A stretch of 64,000 nt of DNA from Lachnospiraceae bacterium (lineage in GTDB: Bacteria; Bacillota; Clostridia; Lachnospirales; Lachnospiraceae). Positions 1 to 10,185 of the stretch are shown one piece after another. The stretch's first letter is position 1; each line of letters begins with the position of its first letter. The notes beneath the pieces were generated by a model. The model had not been told where the DNA came from and searched no databases. It saw only the letters and a program-made list of their open reading frames with translations. The DNA lies in assembly GCA_016283575.1 (NCBI GenBank), contig JAEEND010000011.1, forward strand, positions 33,863 to 97,862, in the 5' to 3' direction. Made by a program: the position numbers and the translations under genes.

Positions 1-38
1 ACAATTCATAAGCATTAGAATATATTTTGGAGGACAAA

Positions 39-1475
39 ATGGCAGACAAGAAAATGGTGGAAGCTATCACTTCCATGGAAGAAGATTTTGCACAATGGTA
101 TACAGACATTGTAAAAAAAGCAGACCTTATCGACTACACCAGCGTTAAAGGATGCATGGTATTTAAGCCCGCGGGCTACGCAATCTGGGAACTTATCCAG
201 AGACAGCTCGATGACAGATTCAAAGCGACAGGCGTTGAGAATGTTTACCTTCCCATGTTCATTCCCGAAAGCTTACTTGAAAAAGAAAAAGATCATGTAG
301 AAGGCTTTGCTCCCGAAGTAGCATGGGTTACTCAGGGCGGACTTCAGCCCCTGCAGGAGAAAATGTGTGTACGACCTACTTCCGAGACTCTTTTCTGCGA
401 TTTCTATAAAAATGAAGTTCACTCCTACAGAGACCTTCCCAAGGTTTATAACCAGTGGTGTTCTGTAGTACGTTGGGAAAAAGAAACCCGTCCTTTCCTT
501 CGCTCAAGAGAATTCTTGTGGCAGGAAGGTCACACGATCCACGCAACCCGCGAAGAAGCAGAAGAACGTACAATTCAGATGCTTAATGTTTACGCAGATT
601 TCTGTGAACAGGTTCTTGCTATTCCCGTTGTAAAGGGCCAGAAGACTGAAAAAGAAAAATTCGCAGGCGCTGAAGCAACCTATACCATCGAAGCATTGAT
701 GCATGACGGTAAGGCACTTCAGTCAGGAACCAGCCACAACTTCGGTGACGGTTTTGCTAAGGCCTTTGAGATACAATATACAGATAAGGACAATACCTTA
801 AAGCATCCTTTCCAGACATCATGGGGTGTAACCACAAGACTTATCGGTGCCATCATCATGGTACACGGTGACAATTCAGGACTTAAGCTCCCTCCCCTTG
901 TGGCTCCCACACAGGTTACGATCATTCCTATTCGCCAGAAGGATGCAGGAGTGCTTGATAAAGCATATGAGATCAGAGATTCTCTTAAAGCTCGGGGCAT
1001 CAGAGTCAAGGTTGACGATACCGACAAGACTCCCGGCTGGAAGTTCTCCGAATGTGAAATGCGTGGTGTGCCCATTCGTATCGAAATCGGTCCCAAGGAT
1101 ATTGAAGCCGGTAAGTGCGTAATGGTAAGACGTGATAACGGTGAGAAGTTTGAATGCGCTCTTTCCGATATCAACGATAAGGTAAAAGAACTCATCCCCG
1201 TAATTCAGAAGGATATGCTTGAAGCTGCAAGAGAAAGAAGAGATTCTCAGACCTATGTCGCTACCACCAAGGAAGAATTTGAAAAGATATTCTCAGAGAA
1301 GACAGGTTTTGTTAAAGCAATGTGGTGCGGCGAACAGGCTTGCGAAGACGAGATCAAGGAGAAATTTGCGGTAACCAGCAGATGTATGCCTTTCGATCAG
1401 GAAACACTTTCCGAAAGTTGCGTATGTTGCGGTAAGCCCGCTAAGAAGATGGTATACTGGGGAAGAGCATATTAA
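39..1475 (+). CDS. proS: Prolyl-tRNA synthetase (short/archaeal-eukaryotic-like type)
   Basis: Class II aaRS motifs ([56 protein letters not shown]); ATG at 39 follows a GGAGG RBS (the supplied ORF begins at an upstream TTG). Confidence 0.96.
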   Translation: MADKKMVEAITSMEEDFAQWYTDIVKKADLIDYTSVKGCMVFKPAGYAIWELIQRQLDDRFKATGVENVYLPMFIPESLLEKEKDHVEGFAPEVAWVTQGGLQPLQEKMCVRPTSETLFCDFYKNEVHSYRDLPKVYNQWCSVVRWEKETRPFLRSREFLWQEGHTIHATREEAEERTIQMLNVYADFCEQVLAIPVVKGQKTEKEKFAGAEATYTIEALMHDGKALQSGTSHNFGDGFAKAFEIQYTDKDNTLKHPFQTSWGVTTRLIGAIIMVHGDNSGLKLPPLVAPTQVTIIPIRQKDAGVLDKAYEIRDSLKARGIRVKVDDTDKTPGWKFSECEMRGVPIRIEIGPKDIEAGKCVMVRRDNGEKFECALSDINDKVKELIPVIQKDMLEAARERRDSQTYVATTKEEFEKIFSEKTGFVKAMWCGEQACEDEIKEKFAVTSRCMPFDQETLSESCVCCGKPAKKMVYWGRAY

Positions 1476-1502
1476 TCCATCATTACCATAAGGAGAAATA
1501 TC

Positions 1503-2696
1503 ATGAATGTATTAGTAATTAACTGTGGAAGTTCATCACTTAAGTATCAGTTTATCAATTCCGATACCGAAGAAGTAATGGCAAAGGGTCTTTGCGAAAG
1601 AATCGGTATTGACGGAAGCAGGATTTCATATCAGCCCAAGGGTGCCGACAAGGAAGAGCTTGAAACTCCCATGCCCGACCACACCAAGGCAGTGGCTCTC
1701 GTAATTGAGAAGCTTACCAACAAAGAAACAGGGGTTGTTAAGTCCCTTGAAGAGATCGATGCCGTAGGACACAGAATCGTACATGGCGGAGAAAAATTTG
1801 CTACAAGCGTAGTGATCAATGATGAAGTAATGAAGGCTATTGAAGAATGTAACGATCTTGCACCTCTTCACAATCCCGCCAATTTGATCGGTATCAATGC
1901 TTGTAAGGCGCTTATGCCCAACGTTCCCATGGTAGCAGTATTCGATACGGCTTTCCATCAGACAATGCCCAGTAAAGCATATCTTTACGGTATTCCTTAT
2001 GAATACTATGAAAAATATAAAGTAAGAAGATACGGATTCCACGGTACAAGCCATGATTTTGTATCCAACGAAGCAGCCAAGTTCCTTGGCAAGGACAGAA
2101 AAGATTTAAAGATTATCGTATGTCACTTAGGAAACGGCGCTTCCGTATCAGCAGTAATGAACGGAAAATCAGTTGATACTTCCATGGGACTTACTCCTCT
2201 TGAAGGACTTATAATGGGAACAAGATCCGGTGACCTTGATCCCGCCATTGTGACCTTCCTTGCATCAAAACTCAATGTAAGTGCCGAAGAAGTATTAAAT
2301 ATCTTAAATAAGAAGTCAGGTGTGCAGGGTCTTTCAGGTATCTCAAGTGACTTCAGAGATCTTGAAAAAGCTTTCAACGAAGGTAATGAACGTGCAAAAG
2401 AAACACTTGAAACATATTGCTACCATGTAGCTAAGTACATCGGAGCTTATGCAGCAGCAATGAACGGCGTAGACGTTATCGCTTATACCGCAGGCGTTGG
2501 TGAAAATACAGCATTTGTAAGACAGAGAGTTTCCGAATATTTAACCTATCTTGGAACAGATGTTGATCCCGAAAAGAATAAGTTGCGCGGAGAAACAGTT
2601 GTGTTATCGAGTCCCGGTTCCAAATGTGTAACAATGATAGTTCCCACCAATGAGGAACTTGCCATTTGCCGAGAGACCGTAAGATTGGTAAAATAA
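1503..2696 (+). CDS. ackA: Acetate kinase
   Basis: N-terminal VLVINCGSSSLKYQ, HRIVHGGEKF, RRYGFHGTSHDFV and GLMGTRSGDLDP-like motifs; AGGAGAAAT RBS. Confidence 0.97.
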   Translation: MNVLVINCGSSSLKYQFINSDTEEVMAKGLCERIGIDGSRISYQPKGADKEELETPMPDHTKAVALVIEKLTNKETGVVKSLEEIDAVGHRIVHGGEKFATSVVINDEVMKAIEECNDLAPLHNPANLIGINACKALMPNVPMVAVFDTAFHQTMPSKAYLYGIPYEYYEKYKVRRYGFHGTSHDFVSNEAAKFLGKDRKDLKIIVCHLGNGASVSAVMNGKSVDTSMGLTPLEGLIMGTRSGDLDPAIVTFLASKLNVSAEEVLNILNKKSGVQGLSGISSDFRDLEKAFNEGNERAKETLETYCYHVAKYIGAYAAAMNGVDVIAYTAGVGENTAFVRQRVSEYLTYLGTDVDPEKNKLRGETVVLSSPGSKCVTMIVPTNEELAICRETVRLVK

Positions 2697-2708
2697 GGAT
2701 AAGGAACT

Positions 2709-2742
2709 AAAGCCTCAGGTTTTTGCCCGAGGCTTTCTTTTT
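2709..2742 (+). terminator. Intrinsic terminator after ackA
   Basis: AAAGCCTCAGG-tttttg-CCcGAGGCTTT followed by a T-rich tract. Confidence 0.8.
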
Positions 2743-2750
2743 AGAAAAAT

Positions 2751-4088
2751 ATGAAAATAAACTTACCGGAAAACGTAAAGTTCATAATTCATACACTGGA
2801 AGAAGCCGGATTCGAAGCATATGCGGTGGGAGGATGCGTGCGCGACTCTATCCTTGGTCGCAAACCCAACGATTGGGACATTACCACATCAGCGCTTCCT
2901 TTAGAAACCAAGGCTTTATTTAAGCGTACATTTGATACCGGCATTAAGCACGGTACTGTTTCCGTGCTTATAAATAAAGATATCTATGAAGTAACAACAT
3001 ACAGAGTGGACGGTGAGTATGAAGATTTAAGGCATCCCAAGGATGTTACCTTTACTTCCAATTTAAAAGAAGATTTAATGCGCAGAGACTTTACCGTAAA
3101 TGCCATGGCATATAATGATACTACAGGGCTCGTGGATCTTTACGGTGGATTAGATGATATTAAGAAACGCATGATAAGATGCGTGGGAAATCCCTACGAC
3201 AGATTCAATGAAGATGCACTGAGAATACTTCGAGCCATTAGATTTGCGGCGCAGCTTGATTATGACATAGAGGAAGACACAAAAACCGCCATAAAGGATT
3301 TAAGAAACAATCTTTCAAAGATAAGTGCCGAGAGGATCCGGGTTGAATTTCTAAAGATGGTAATGAGTGATAACCCCGGGTTTATACGGGAAGCCTATGA
3401 GCTTGGAGTGACTCAAGTATTCATGCCTGAACTTGATGAAATGATGGAATGCTGCCAGAACAATAAAAACCACGCATTTACCGTTGGCGAGCACTGCATA
3501 AGGGTGATGGAGAACCTTCCTAAGGATAAGGTGTTACGTCTTGCCGGCCTCTTTCATGATATAGGAAAGCCGAGAGTTAGGACCACTGATGATAAAGGGA
3601 TCGACCACTTTAAAATGCATCCATGCGTTGGTGCCGACATGACGAGAGATATATTATCAAGGCTTAAGTTTGATAATGATACCAAAGATAAAGTCTGTGT
3701 CTACGTGCGAAACCATGATTGTCAGATTGGCGTAACCGAAGATGAAAAAGCCGTACGCAGGATTATGAATAAGGTGGGTCCCGAATTCTTTCCGGGTCTT
3801 TTTGAATTCGCGGTTTCCGATGTGCTTGCTCAAAGTGAATTTAACCGGGAAGAAAAGCTTGCACATATCGATAAACTGATTAAAATCAGTTGTAAGATAA
3901 AAGAAAAGAAACAGGCCGTGGTACTTAAGGATTTATGTATTTCCGGCCGTGATCTGATAAATGAAGGATTTGAAGCAGGTCCGGGTCTTGGAAAGGTGCT
4001 TTGTGAACTTTTGGAAGAAGTCATTGATGATCCTTCAAAGAATGATCGCGAATATTTACTGAATCGTGCAAAGACTATGGGAGTATAG
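2751..4088 (+). CDS. cca: CCA tRNA nucleotidyltransferase with HD domain
   Basis: GGCVRDSILGRKPNDWDITTSA, RRDFTVNAMAY, RILRAIRFAAQLDY; HD-domain motif LAGLFHDIGKP. Confidence 0.93.
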   Translation: MKINLPENVKFIIHTLEEAGFEAYAVGGCVRDSILGRKPNDWDITTSALPLETKALFKRTFDTGIKHGTVSVLINKDIYEVTTYRVDGEYEDLRHPKDVTFTSNLKEDLMRRDFTVNAMAYNDTTGLVDLYGGLDDIKKRMIRCVGNPYDRFNEDALRILRAIRFAAQLDYDIEEDTKTAIKDLRNNLSKISAERIRVEFLKMVMSDNPGFIREAYELGVTQVFMPELDEMMECCQNNKNHAFTVGEHCIRVMENLPKDKVLRLAGLFHDIGKPRVRTTDDKGIDHFKMHPCVGADMTRDILSRLKFDNDTKDKVCVYVRNHDCQIGVTEDEKAVRRIMNKVGPEFFPGLFEFAVSDVLAQSEFNREEKLAHIDKLIKISCKIKEKKQAVVLKDLCISGRDLINEGFEAGPGLGKVLCELLEEVIDDPSKNDREYLLNRAKTMGV

Positions 4089-4096
4089 ATTTTGTT

Positions 4097-5380
4097 ATGA
4101 AAAGGGTACTTTTATTCTTATCAATATTGCTTGCGCTTTCTTTTACCGCCTGCGAGGGGAAGGAAATTCCCGAAGAATCGGTTTTGGTGGAAGAAAATGT
4201 AGATGAGGTTTCATCATATTTTGATTCTAAGGATCAGTCCATTATCAGTTCCGTAAATACAATAAAGAAGACGATTTCTTTTTATAATTACGACCTGGGT
4301 AAGGGCTATACTCTTGAATATGATGCACTCACCACCTATAAAGATAAATACGGAACACCCATGAGTGTCGAGCAGCTTACTCCGGGAACAGTTGTGGATA
4401 TTGAGTTTTTAAAGAAATCCAAGAGACTCACGGCACTTGCAGAGAGCTCAGGCCTGTTTAAGCTTGATAACCTTACGGGATTTAAGATAAGTGAGAATAA
4501 AAAAACATTTACTTACAAAGAAGATGTTTATAAGATAACCGGCAGGACAATTCTTTTAGGGGAAAAAAATGTAGATTCTGTGCTTGATTTAGATCCGGTT
4601 GATGTTGTAACCATATGTGGAAAGGATTCGGAAATCTACAGCCTGGTTGTGGAAAAATCCCACGGAACCCTGGAAATACAGGGGTTTGAGGATTTTGTCG
4701 GTGGCGAACTTGTGATAAATGAAAGTGTATCTCATCGCATCGGAGACAACTTTAAAGTGGTTTTACCCGAAGGAATCTACAAATCTTCCCTTAAAAAAGA
4801 TTTGACTGAAGAAGCCATAGATTTTGAGATAAAAGCAGGTGAAGTAACGAAGCTGGATCTGTCATCGATAGAGCTTGTGGAAAGCCGTTACGGCAAGGTT
4901 TTATTTAATGCAAGCCCGAAGGATCTGGAGCTTTATATTGACGGAAACCTCACTGATACCAAGCTTTTGCAGACTTTGTCCTATGGTACTCACAGGCTGG
5001 AAGCATATGCTGAGGGATACGGTTCAATTAAGCGTTACTTTAAGGTGGGAGAAGAAAAAGCGACACTTGATGTGACTCTTGAAGCGCTGGAAGGTGAAGC
5101 GGAAGAAGAAGCAGAAGAAGACTCTTCAAATACCGACGGATACTTTATTTTCGTGTCAGAACCCAAAGAAGTGGAAATTTATGTAGATGGTATTTATATA
5201 GGAATGTCACCTGTATCTTTAAAGAAGCAGGCGGGAAGTCATACCGTTGTGCTTAAGAAGGCGGGTTATTACGACAGAACCTATACGATAAAGACCGAAA
5301 ATACCGCAAAAGACGATTATTACACCTTCGGGGAACTGGAGAAAAAGGCTGATTCCGGCGCCGAAAACGGTGATGATTAG
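4097..5380 (+). CDS. Putative lipoprotein with two PEGA-like repeats
   Basis: Lipobox-like signal peptide MKRVLLFLSILLALSFTAC; C-terminal repeats GKVLFNASPKDLELYIDG... and GYFIFVSEPKEVEIYVDGIYIGMSPVSLKKQAGSHTVVLKKAGY. Confidence 0.75.
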   Translation: MKRVLLFLSILLALSFTACEGKEIPEESVLVEENVDEVSSYFDSKDQSIISSVNTIKKTISFYNYDLGKGYTLEYDALTTYKDKYGTPMSVEQLTPGTVVDIEFLKKSKRLTALAESSGLFKLDNLTGFKISENKKTFTYKEDVYKITGRTILLGEKNVDSVLDLDPVDVVTICGKDSEIYSLVVEKSHGTLEIQGFEDFVGGELVINESVSHRIGDNFKVVLPEGIYKSSLKKDLTEEAIDFEIKAGEVTKLDLSSIELVESRYGKVLFNASPKDLELYIDGNLTDTKLLQTLSYGTHRLEAYAEGYGSIKRYFKVGEEKATLDVTLEALEGEAEEEAEEDSSNTDGYFIFVSEPKEVEIYVDGIYIGMSPVSLKKQAGSHTVVLKKAGYYDRTYTIKTENTAKDDYYTFGELEKKADSGAENGDD

Positions 5381-5472
5381 CTTCGGTCGGAAGTTATTTT
5401 ACGGTATAGGCAAAAATAATCAAAAAATGGCATAAAAAATCCTGAAAAACCTTGAAAAATCAACGTTTTTTC

Positions 5473-5500
5473 TTGACATAGGGTACAAATTAGATATAAT
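5473..5500 (+). promoter_or_regulatory. Sigma-A-type promoter for HU gene
   Basis: TTGACA (5473-5478), 16-nt spacer, TATAAT (5495-5500). Confidence 0.8.
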
Positions 5501-5561
5501 GAATTTAGGTGTTTTTTTCACCACTCAAACAAAAAACTCATATTAGAGGAGGAGTTCAATA

Positions 5562-5840
5562 ATGAACAAGACAGAATTAGTTGAAGCTATTGCTAAGCAG
5601 GCTGAATTATCTAAGAAAGATACTGAAAAGGCAGTTAAGGCCTTCACAGAAGTTGTTGGTAAAGAATTAAAGAAGGGCGGAAAGGTTCAGCTCGTTGGCT
5701 TTGGTACTTTCGAAGTTACCAAGAGAGCAGCAAGAACAGGTAGAAACCCTCAGACAGGTGCAGAAATGAAGATTGCAGCTTCTAAGGCTCCTAAGTTCAG
5801 CGCTGGTAAGGCATTAAAGGACTTAGTTAACGGTAAATAA
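5562..5840 (+). CDS. hup: HU family DNA-binding protein
   Basis: [28 protein letters not shown]...[36 protein letters not shown]. Confidence 0.97.
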   Translation: MNKTELVEAIAKQAELSKKDTEKAVKAFTEVVGKELKKGGKVQLVGFGTFEVTKRAARTGRNPQTGAEMKIAASKAPKFSAGKALKDLVNGK

Positions 5841-5852
5841 GTTATAAACGCG

Positions 5853-5886
5853 AAAGGCCCTGTAGTTTACTATAGGGCCTTTTTTA
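5853..5886 (+). terminator. Intrinsic terminator after hup
   Basis: AAAGGCCCTgTAG-TTTA-CTAtAGGGCCTTTTTT. Confidence 0.85.
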
Positions 5887-5915
5887 TGTTATATTCATCT
5901 TGACCGGAGGGATTT

Positions 5916-6155
5916 ATGAGACTGGATAAATATTTAAAGGTTTCAAGACTTATAAAAAGACGAACAGTGGCCAATGAAGCCTGTGATAACGGCAGGGTCA
6001 TGGTCAATGATAAAGTTGCCAAGGCATCCCAGGAAGTTAAAGTAGGGGATGTTATTACTATTTCTTTTGGCAATAAAGAAGTAAAAGCAGAGATCACATC
6101 GATCGCCGAAACCGTCAAGAAGGACGAGGCGAGCGAATTATTCCGATATATTTAG
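5916..6155 (+). CDS. S4-domain RNA-binding protein (RqcP/Hsp15-like)
   Basis: MRLDKYLKVSRLIKRRTVANEACDNGRVMVNDKVAKASQEVKVGDVI, a classic small S4 protein. Confidence 0.9.
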   Translation: MRLDKYLKVSRLIKRRTVANEACDNGRVMVNDKVAKASQEVKVGDVITISFGNKEVKAEITSIAETVKKDEASELFRYI

Positions 6156-6163
6156 GGAGTTTT

Positions 6164-7831
6164 ATGAACGAGATTTGGGCAGAGGTAAGAAATATCTGGA
6201 AAAATAAAGCATATTCCATTCCCATGGTGATTACCGCGGTACTGGCTTACGGCTACAAGATTACCCATTTTGCCATAGGTATCGATGATACGCCTTATTA
6301 TTATTATTTCACCGAGGGCATGAACGTACTGGTAGGTCGCTGGGTTTTATTTTTGTTAAATAAGGCCCTCAATATTGGTAAGCTCCTTCCCTTTGTGACT
6401 GATTTTGCCGGTGTCATGCTTTTAATGCTTTCTGCCAGCCTCTATGTAGTTGCATTTAAGAGGGTGGTTAAAAAGAATGTTAACATTTCGGTTTCCTATC
6501 TTTTTTCCGCTTTATTTATTACATGTCCTTTGATCTGCGAGGTTTATACCTATTTTTTACATAACGGAATTTCCATAGGATACGTAGCCAATGCGCTGGC
6601 TCTTCTTATGTTTCTTAAAGGCGACGAAACGGTCGGAAAAAGAAAATGGACGGATTATATTTTAAGCGCCGTATTTTTATTTATTTCCATAGGCTGTTAC
6701 GAATCCTTTGCTTCCGTATTTATTGCCGGTGTATCGATCATGCTATTGATACGGGTAACACATGAAGTAAGAGAGAAAAGCTTTTTAAGGAATATAAAAA
6801 GAATCGGACTTGTGGCTTTGATCGAGGCTTTAAGCATCGTATTCAGAGCTTTGATGCAGAAGCTTTTGATCGTAGTATTTAATATTCACAACTTAAGAAC
6901 AGAAGAAGTGAGCCGTTCAGTCACGGAAATGCTTGGATGGGTATTTACAAGTGAAGGACGTGCCGGTTTTGTAATGGCTTTAAAGCGCTTCTTTGTAATG
7001 TATGGCGTCTTCGGGATCCATTATCTTCCCATAGCCATATTCCTTCTGGCTGCTTTGGTGATCCTTACATTCGGTATCTTTACGGCGATCCGCAAGAAAA
7101 GCCTGTGGGCATTTGTATATATGATGGGAATATATGTATCATGCATTATTCTCATGTTCATAGAGGGAAGCGTTACCTTATACAGGTCAGCGCAGTTCTT
7201 GCCTCTTGTTTCCGCATACGGGATCACGCTTTTCTTCATGGCAGCTTCTTTTGCAACAGAAAAGATTAAGAGATTTACAAAGCCCGTGCTTACGGTTTTG
7301 GCAATCGTGATCCTGTTCAGACAGATAGTTGACATGAATAACTGGTTCTACATAGATACTCTTAAGTATGAAGAAGCCCACAGGATCACGGATAATATTG
7401 CGGAGGACATATTAAGAACCTGTGAAAATGCAGGTAAACCCATTATTTTTGCGGGCGAGTTCCATCCTTCCGTTTCAATAATCGAGGACGCCTATGTGCC
7501 CTTTGGTTCGGAAGAATATGAGCGCATGAAAAAGATTGTTGATATCGTAGATCCGGAGTTAATGTGGAAGTTCTTTAGAAGAAACCGCTTTGAAGTGGCG
7601 CAGACTCCCACGCTTTCGGTTATTTCCTGGGGACAGGAAGCGTTTTTATCAAGCTATGAAGTCGTTCGTTTTATGAATATGTCCGGTTACACTTTTGTAG
7701 GAACCGATGACATAGATGCCATAAGGAATGTTCCCGTTAAATATCTTGATTCCATGGAAACATATCCAAGAGACGGTTATATTTATGAAGATGAGGATTA
7801 TATCATCGTTAATATGGGTATGGGATACTGA
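6164..7831 (+). CDS. Polytopic membrane protein, glucosyltransferase (GtrII-like) domain
   Basis: Many hydrophobic helices; N-terminal motif IDDTPYYYYFTEGMNVLVGRWVLFLLNKAL typical of GtrII-type proteins. Confidence 0.65.
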   Translation: MNEIWAEVRNIWKNKAYSIPMVITAVLAYGYKITHFAIGIDDTPYYYYFTEGMNVLVGRWVLFLLNKALNIGKLLPFVTDFAGVMLLMLSASLYVVAFKRVVKKNVNISVSYLFSALFITCPLICEVYTYFLHNGISIGYVANALALLMFLKGDETVGKRKWTDYILSAVFLFISIGCYESFASVFIAGVSIMLLIRVTHEVREKSFLRNIKRIGLVALIEALSIVFRALMQKLLIVVFNIHNLRTEEVSRSVTEMLGWVFTSEGRAGFVMALKRFFVMYGVFGIHYLPIAIFLLAALVILTFGIFTAIRKKSLWAFVYMMGIYVSCIILMFIEGSVTLYRSAQFLPLVSAYGITLFFMAASFATEKIKRFTKPVLTVLAIVILFRQIVDMNNWFYIDTLKYEEAHRITDNIAEDILRTCENAGKPIIFAGEFHPSVSIIEDAYVPFGSEEYERMKKIVDIVDPELMWKFFRRNRFEVAQTPTLSVISWGQEAFLSSYEVVRFMNMSGYTFVGTDDIDAIRNVPVKYLDSMETYPRDGYIYEDEDYIIVNMGMGY

Positions 7832-7844
7832 TAAGAGGTGAAAA

Positions 7845-8156
7845 ATGAAAAGAAGAAAACCTGCTATGCGAGCTAATCGCCCAAAGAATTTTGGCAGTAT
7901 GCTGTTAGTTTCCGCAGTAGTATTTATGATTTTGATGGTTCTTTTAATAAACAGTCAGAGACTCAAAGAAAAAAGAGCCGAATATGAAAAGAAGCATGAA
8001 TATCTGCTGGAGCAGATCGAGGACGAAAACAGGCGCACCGAAGAAATAGAAGAATACCGAAAATATATGCACACCCTTGAATACATTGAGAAGATGGCAA
8101 AAGAAAAGCTGGGCCTGGTGCATAAGGATGAAATAATAATAGAAGCAGAAGATTAA
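7845..8156 (+). CDS. Septum formation initiator family protein (FtsB/DivIC-like)
   Basis: Single TM followed by a coiled coil and the C-terminal motif YIEKMAKEKLGLVHKDEIII. Confidence 0.85.
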   Translation: MKRRKPAMRANRPKNFGSMLLVSAVVFMILMVLLINSQRLKEKRAEYEKKHEYLLEQIEDENRRTEEIEEYRKYMHTLEYIEKMAKEKLGLVHKDEIIIEAED

Positions 8157-8236
8157 GTTAGCCTTCCGAAAAGCGGGAGGCTAATAAATTTTGACAAAGC
8201 CCGTGGAGGCAGTTTAGGTACAGAAAGATAAACAGG

Positions 8237-9628
8237 ATGGATTCTTTTACACAAAAGGTATCAAGCTTTATAAAGGCACATAATCTCATACAGGAAAATG
8301 ATACCATTGTCATGGGAGTTTCCGGGGGTCCGGATTCCGTGGCTCTTTTTTACGTATTATCAGAGTTGCGGGAATCTTTAAAGCTTAATCTTATCTGCGT
8401 TCATGTAAATCACGGCCTTAGAAAAGAAGCAGTTGAAGAAGCGGAATATGTATCAAAGCTATGCCATGACAATAATGTCACCTTCTATTTAAAGGAGTGC
8501 GACCTTACGAAACTATCAAAAGAATGGAAGCTTGGATGTGAGGAAGCCGGGCGGAGAGTTAGATACGAAGCCTTTAATGAAGCTCTTAAGCTTTCGGGAA
8601 AAGAAGGTAAGATCGCCATTGCGCATAATAAAAATGACAGGGCGGAGACCTTTTTATTTAATCTCTTCAGAGGTACTGGTCCCAAGGGACTTACATCCAT
8701 AAGGCCCATGAGGGACAATGTGATAAGACCGCTTATCTGTGTGACAAGAAGTGAGATCGAAGCTTATCTTAACAGGAATGATCATAAGTATTATATAGAT
8801 AAGACCAATAAAGAGAATGATTTTACCAGAAACCGCATAAGGAATATATTAATCCCGGAAGCTGAAAAAAGCGTGAATAACAGGGCCGGAGAGCATGTGG
8901 CTGATGCAAGTGTAACGCTTACGGAGCTTTTCGATTTTGCCGAAGAAGAAGTTAATGATATTTTTGACAGGCTTTCTAAAAAGAGCGGATCAAGAGTTTC
9001 TTTTGACATAGAAAGCTTTGGTAAGACTCATGATTATGTCAAAAAGAATCTTATATTGAAGTCGATTGAATATCTGGTGCCTCACTTTAAGGATATCACG
9101 AGGCTCCATGTGGAAGATGTGCTGGATGTTATGGAAAAGCCCGGAAACAAGACGGTTGATCTTCCTTATAATATTGTGGCGGGACGTTCTTACGGCGAGT
9201 TATTTCTTGAAAGAAGGGATAAAGAGACTGAAACTAAACTTCCCGAAATAGAGATTAAGGCAGGATTTAATGAAAGCGTTACAGGCCTTGGAAGGGTTTC
9301 CGTTAAAAGTTACGAAGCCCGGGTATTAAAGGATATCCCCGAAAAAGCGTATACTAAATATTTTGATTATGATAAAATAAAGGGTAATATTTTTTTACGG
9401 GGAATGAAAACGCAGGATTTTCTTGTGATCAACAAAGAGGGTAACAGAAAGAAGGTTTCAAAGTATCTTAAGGATGAAAAAGTGCCGGAGGATATGAGAA
9501 ATCAAACCTTTCTTTTTGCGGATGGCGACCATGTCATGTGGGTTGTTGGACACAGGATCAGCGAATATTACAAAATAGATGACAAAACCGAGACTGTACT
9601 TGAAATTGAAGTCTCAAAGGAGGAATAA
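8237..9628 (+). CDS. tilS: tRNA(Ile)-lysidine synthetase
   Basis: PP-loop SGGPDSVAL; HVNHGLRKEAVEEAEYV; C-terminal TilS domain; directly followed by hpt-ftsH (conserved synteny). Confidence 0.95.
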   Translation: MDSFTQKVSSFIKAHNLIQENDTIVMGVSGGPDSVALFYVLSELRESLKLNLICVHVNHGLRKEAVEEAEYVSKLCHDNNVTFYLKECDLTKLSKEWKLGCEEAGRRVRYEAFNEALKLSGKEGKIAIAHNKNDRAETFLFNLFRGTGPKGLTSIRPMRDNVIRPLICVTRSEIEAYLNRNDHKYYIDKTNKENDFTRNRIRNILIPEAEKSVNNRAGEHVADASVTLTELFDFAEEEVNDIFDRLSKKSGSRVSFDIESFGKTHDYVKKNLILKSIEYLVPHFKDITRLHVEDVLDVMEKPGNKTVDLPYNIVAGRSYGELFLERRDKETETKLPEIEIKAGFNESVTGLGRVSVKSYEARVLKDIPEKAYTKYFDYDKIKGNIFLRGMKTQDFLVINKEGNRKKVSKYLKDEKVPEDMRNQTFLFADGDHVMWVVGHRISEYYKIDDKTETVLEIEVSKEE

Positions 9629-10174
9629 ATGTCAACTAAAAAGCATAGCGTAAAAGTGCTTCTTTCAGAGGAAGAAGTAAACAAGAGAATTTCCGAAATG
9701 GGCGCGCAGATTACCAAGGATTATCAGGGTAAGACCGTTCATTTGGTATGTGTATTAAAGGGCGGAAGCTTCTTTATGTGCGAACTTGCAAAGAGGATCA
9801 ACCTTCCCGTATCCCTTGATTTCATGTCCGTATCAAGCTACGGGAGTGATACAAAATCAAGCGGTATCGTAAAGATCGTTAAGGATCTTGATGAGCCCCT
9901 GGCAGGTAAAGATGTACTTGTAGTGGAAGATATTGTAGATTCAGGAAGAACCTTAAGCTACTTACTTGAAATGCTTAAGGACAGAAAGCCTGCATCTTTA
10001 AAGCTTTGCACACTTTTAGACAAGCCTGAAAGACGTGTTACTGACGTAAAGGTAGATTACACCGGATTTAAGATTCCCGATGTATTTGCTGTAGGTTACG
10101 GCCTTGATTACGATCAGATATACAGAAACCTTCCCTATATCGGCGAAGTTGTTTTTGACGAAAATGAAGAATAA
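9629..10174 (+). CDS. hpt: Hypoxanthine phosphoribosyltransferase
   Basis: PRPP-binding motif [37 protein letters not shown]. Confidence 0.96.
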   Translation: MSTKKHSVKVLLSEEEVNKRISEMGAQITKDYQGKTVHLVCVLKGGSFFMCELAKRINLPVSLDFMSVSSYGSDTKSSGIVKIVKDLDEPLAGKDVLVVEDIVDSGRTLSYLLEMLKDRKPASLKLCTLLDKPERRVTDVKVDYTGFKIPDVFAVGYGLDYDQIYRNLPYIGEVVFDENEE

Positions 10175-10185
10175 GAGGTAGAAAC

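Noticed and set aside
8158-8190. Terminator after the FtsB/DivIC-like gene
   Set aside because: AGCCTTCC/GGGAGGCT can pair but there is no U-tract, so it is not called as a terminator.
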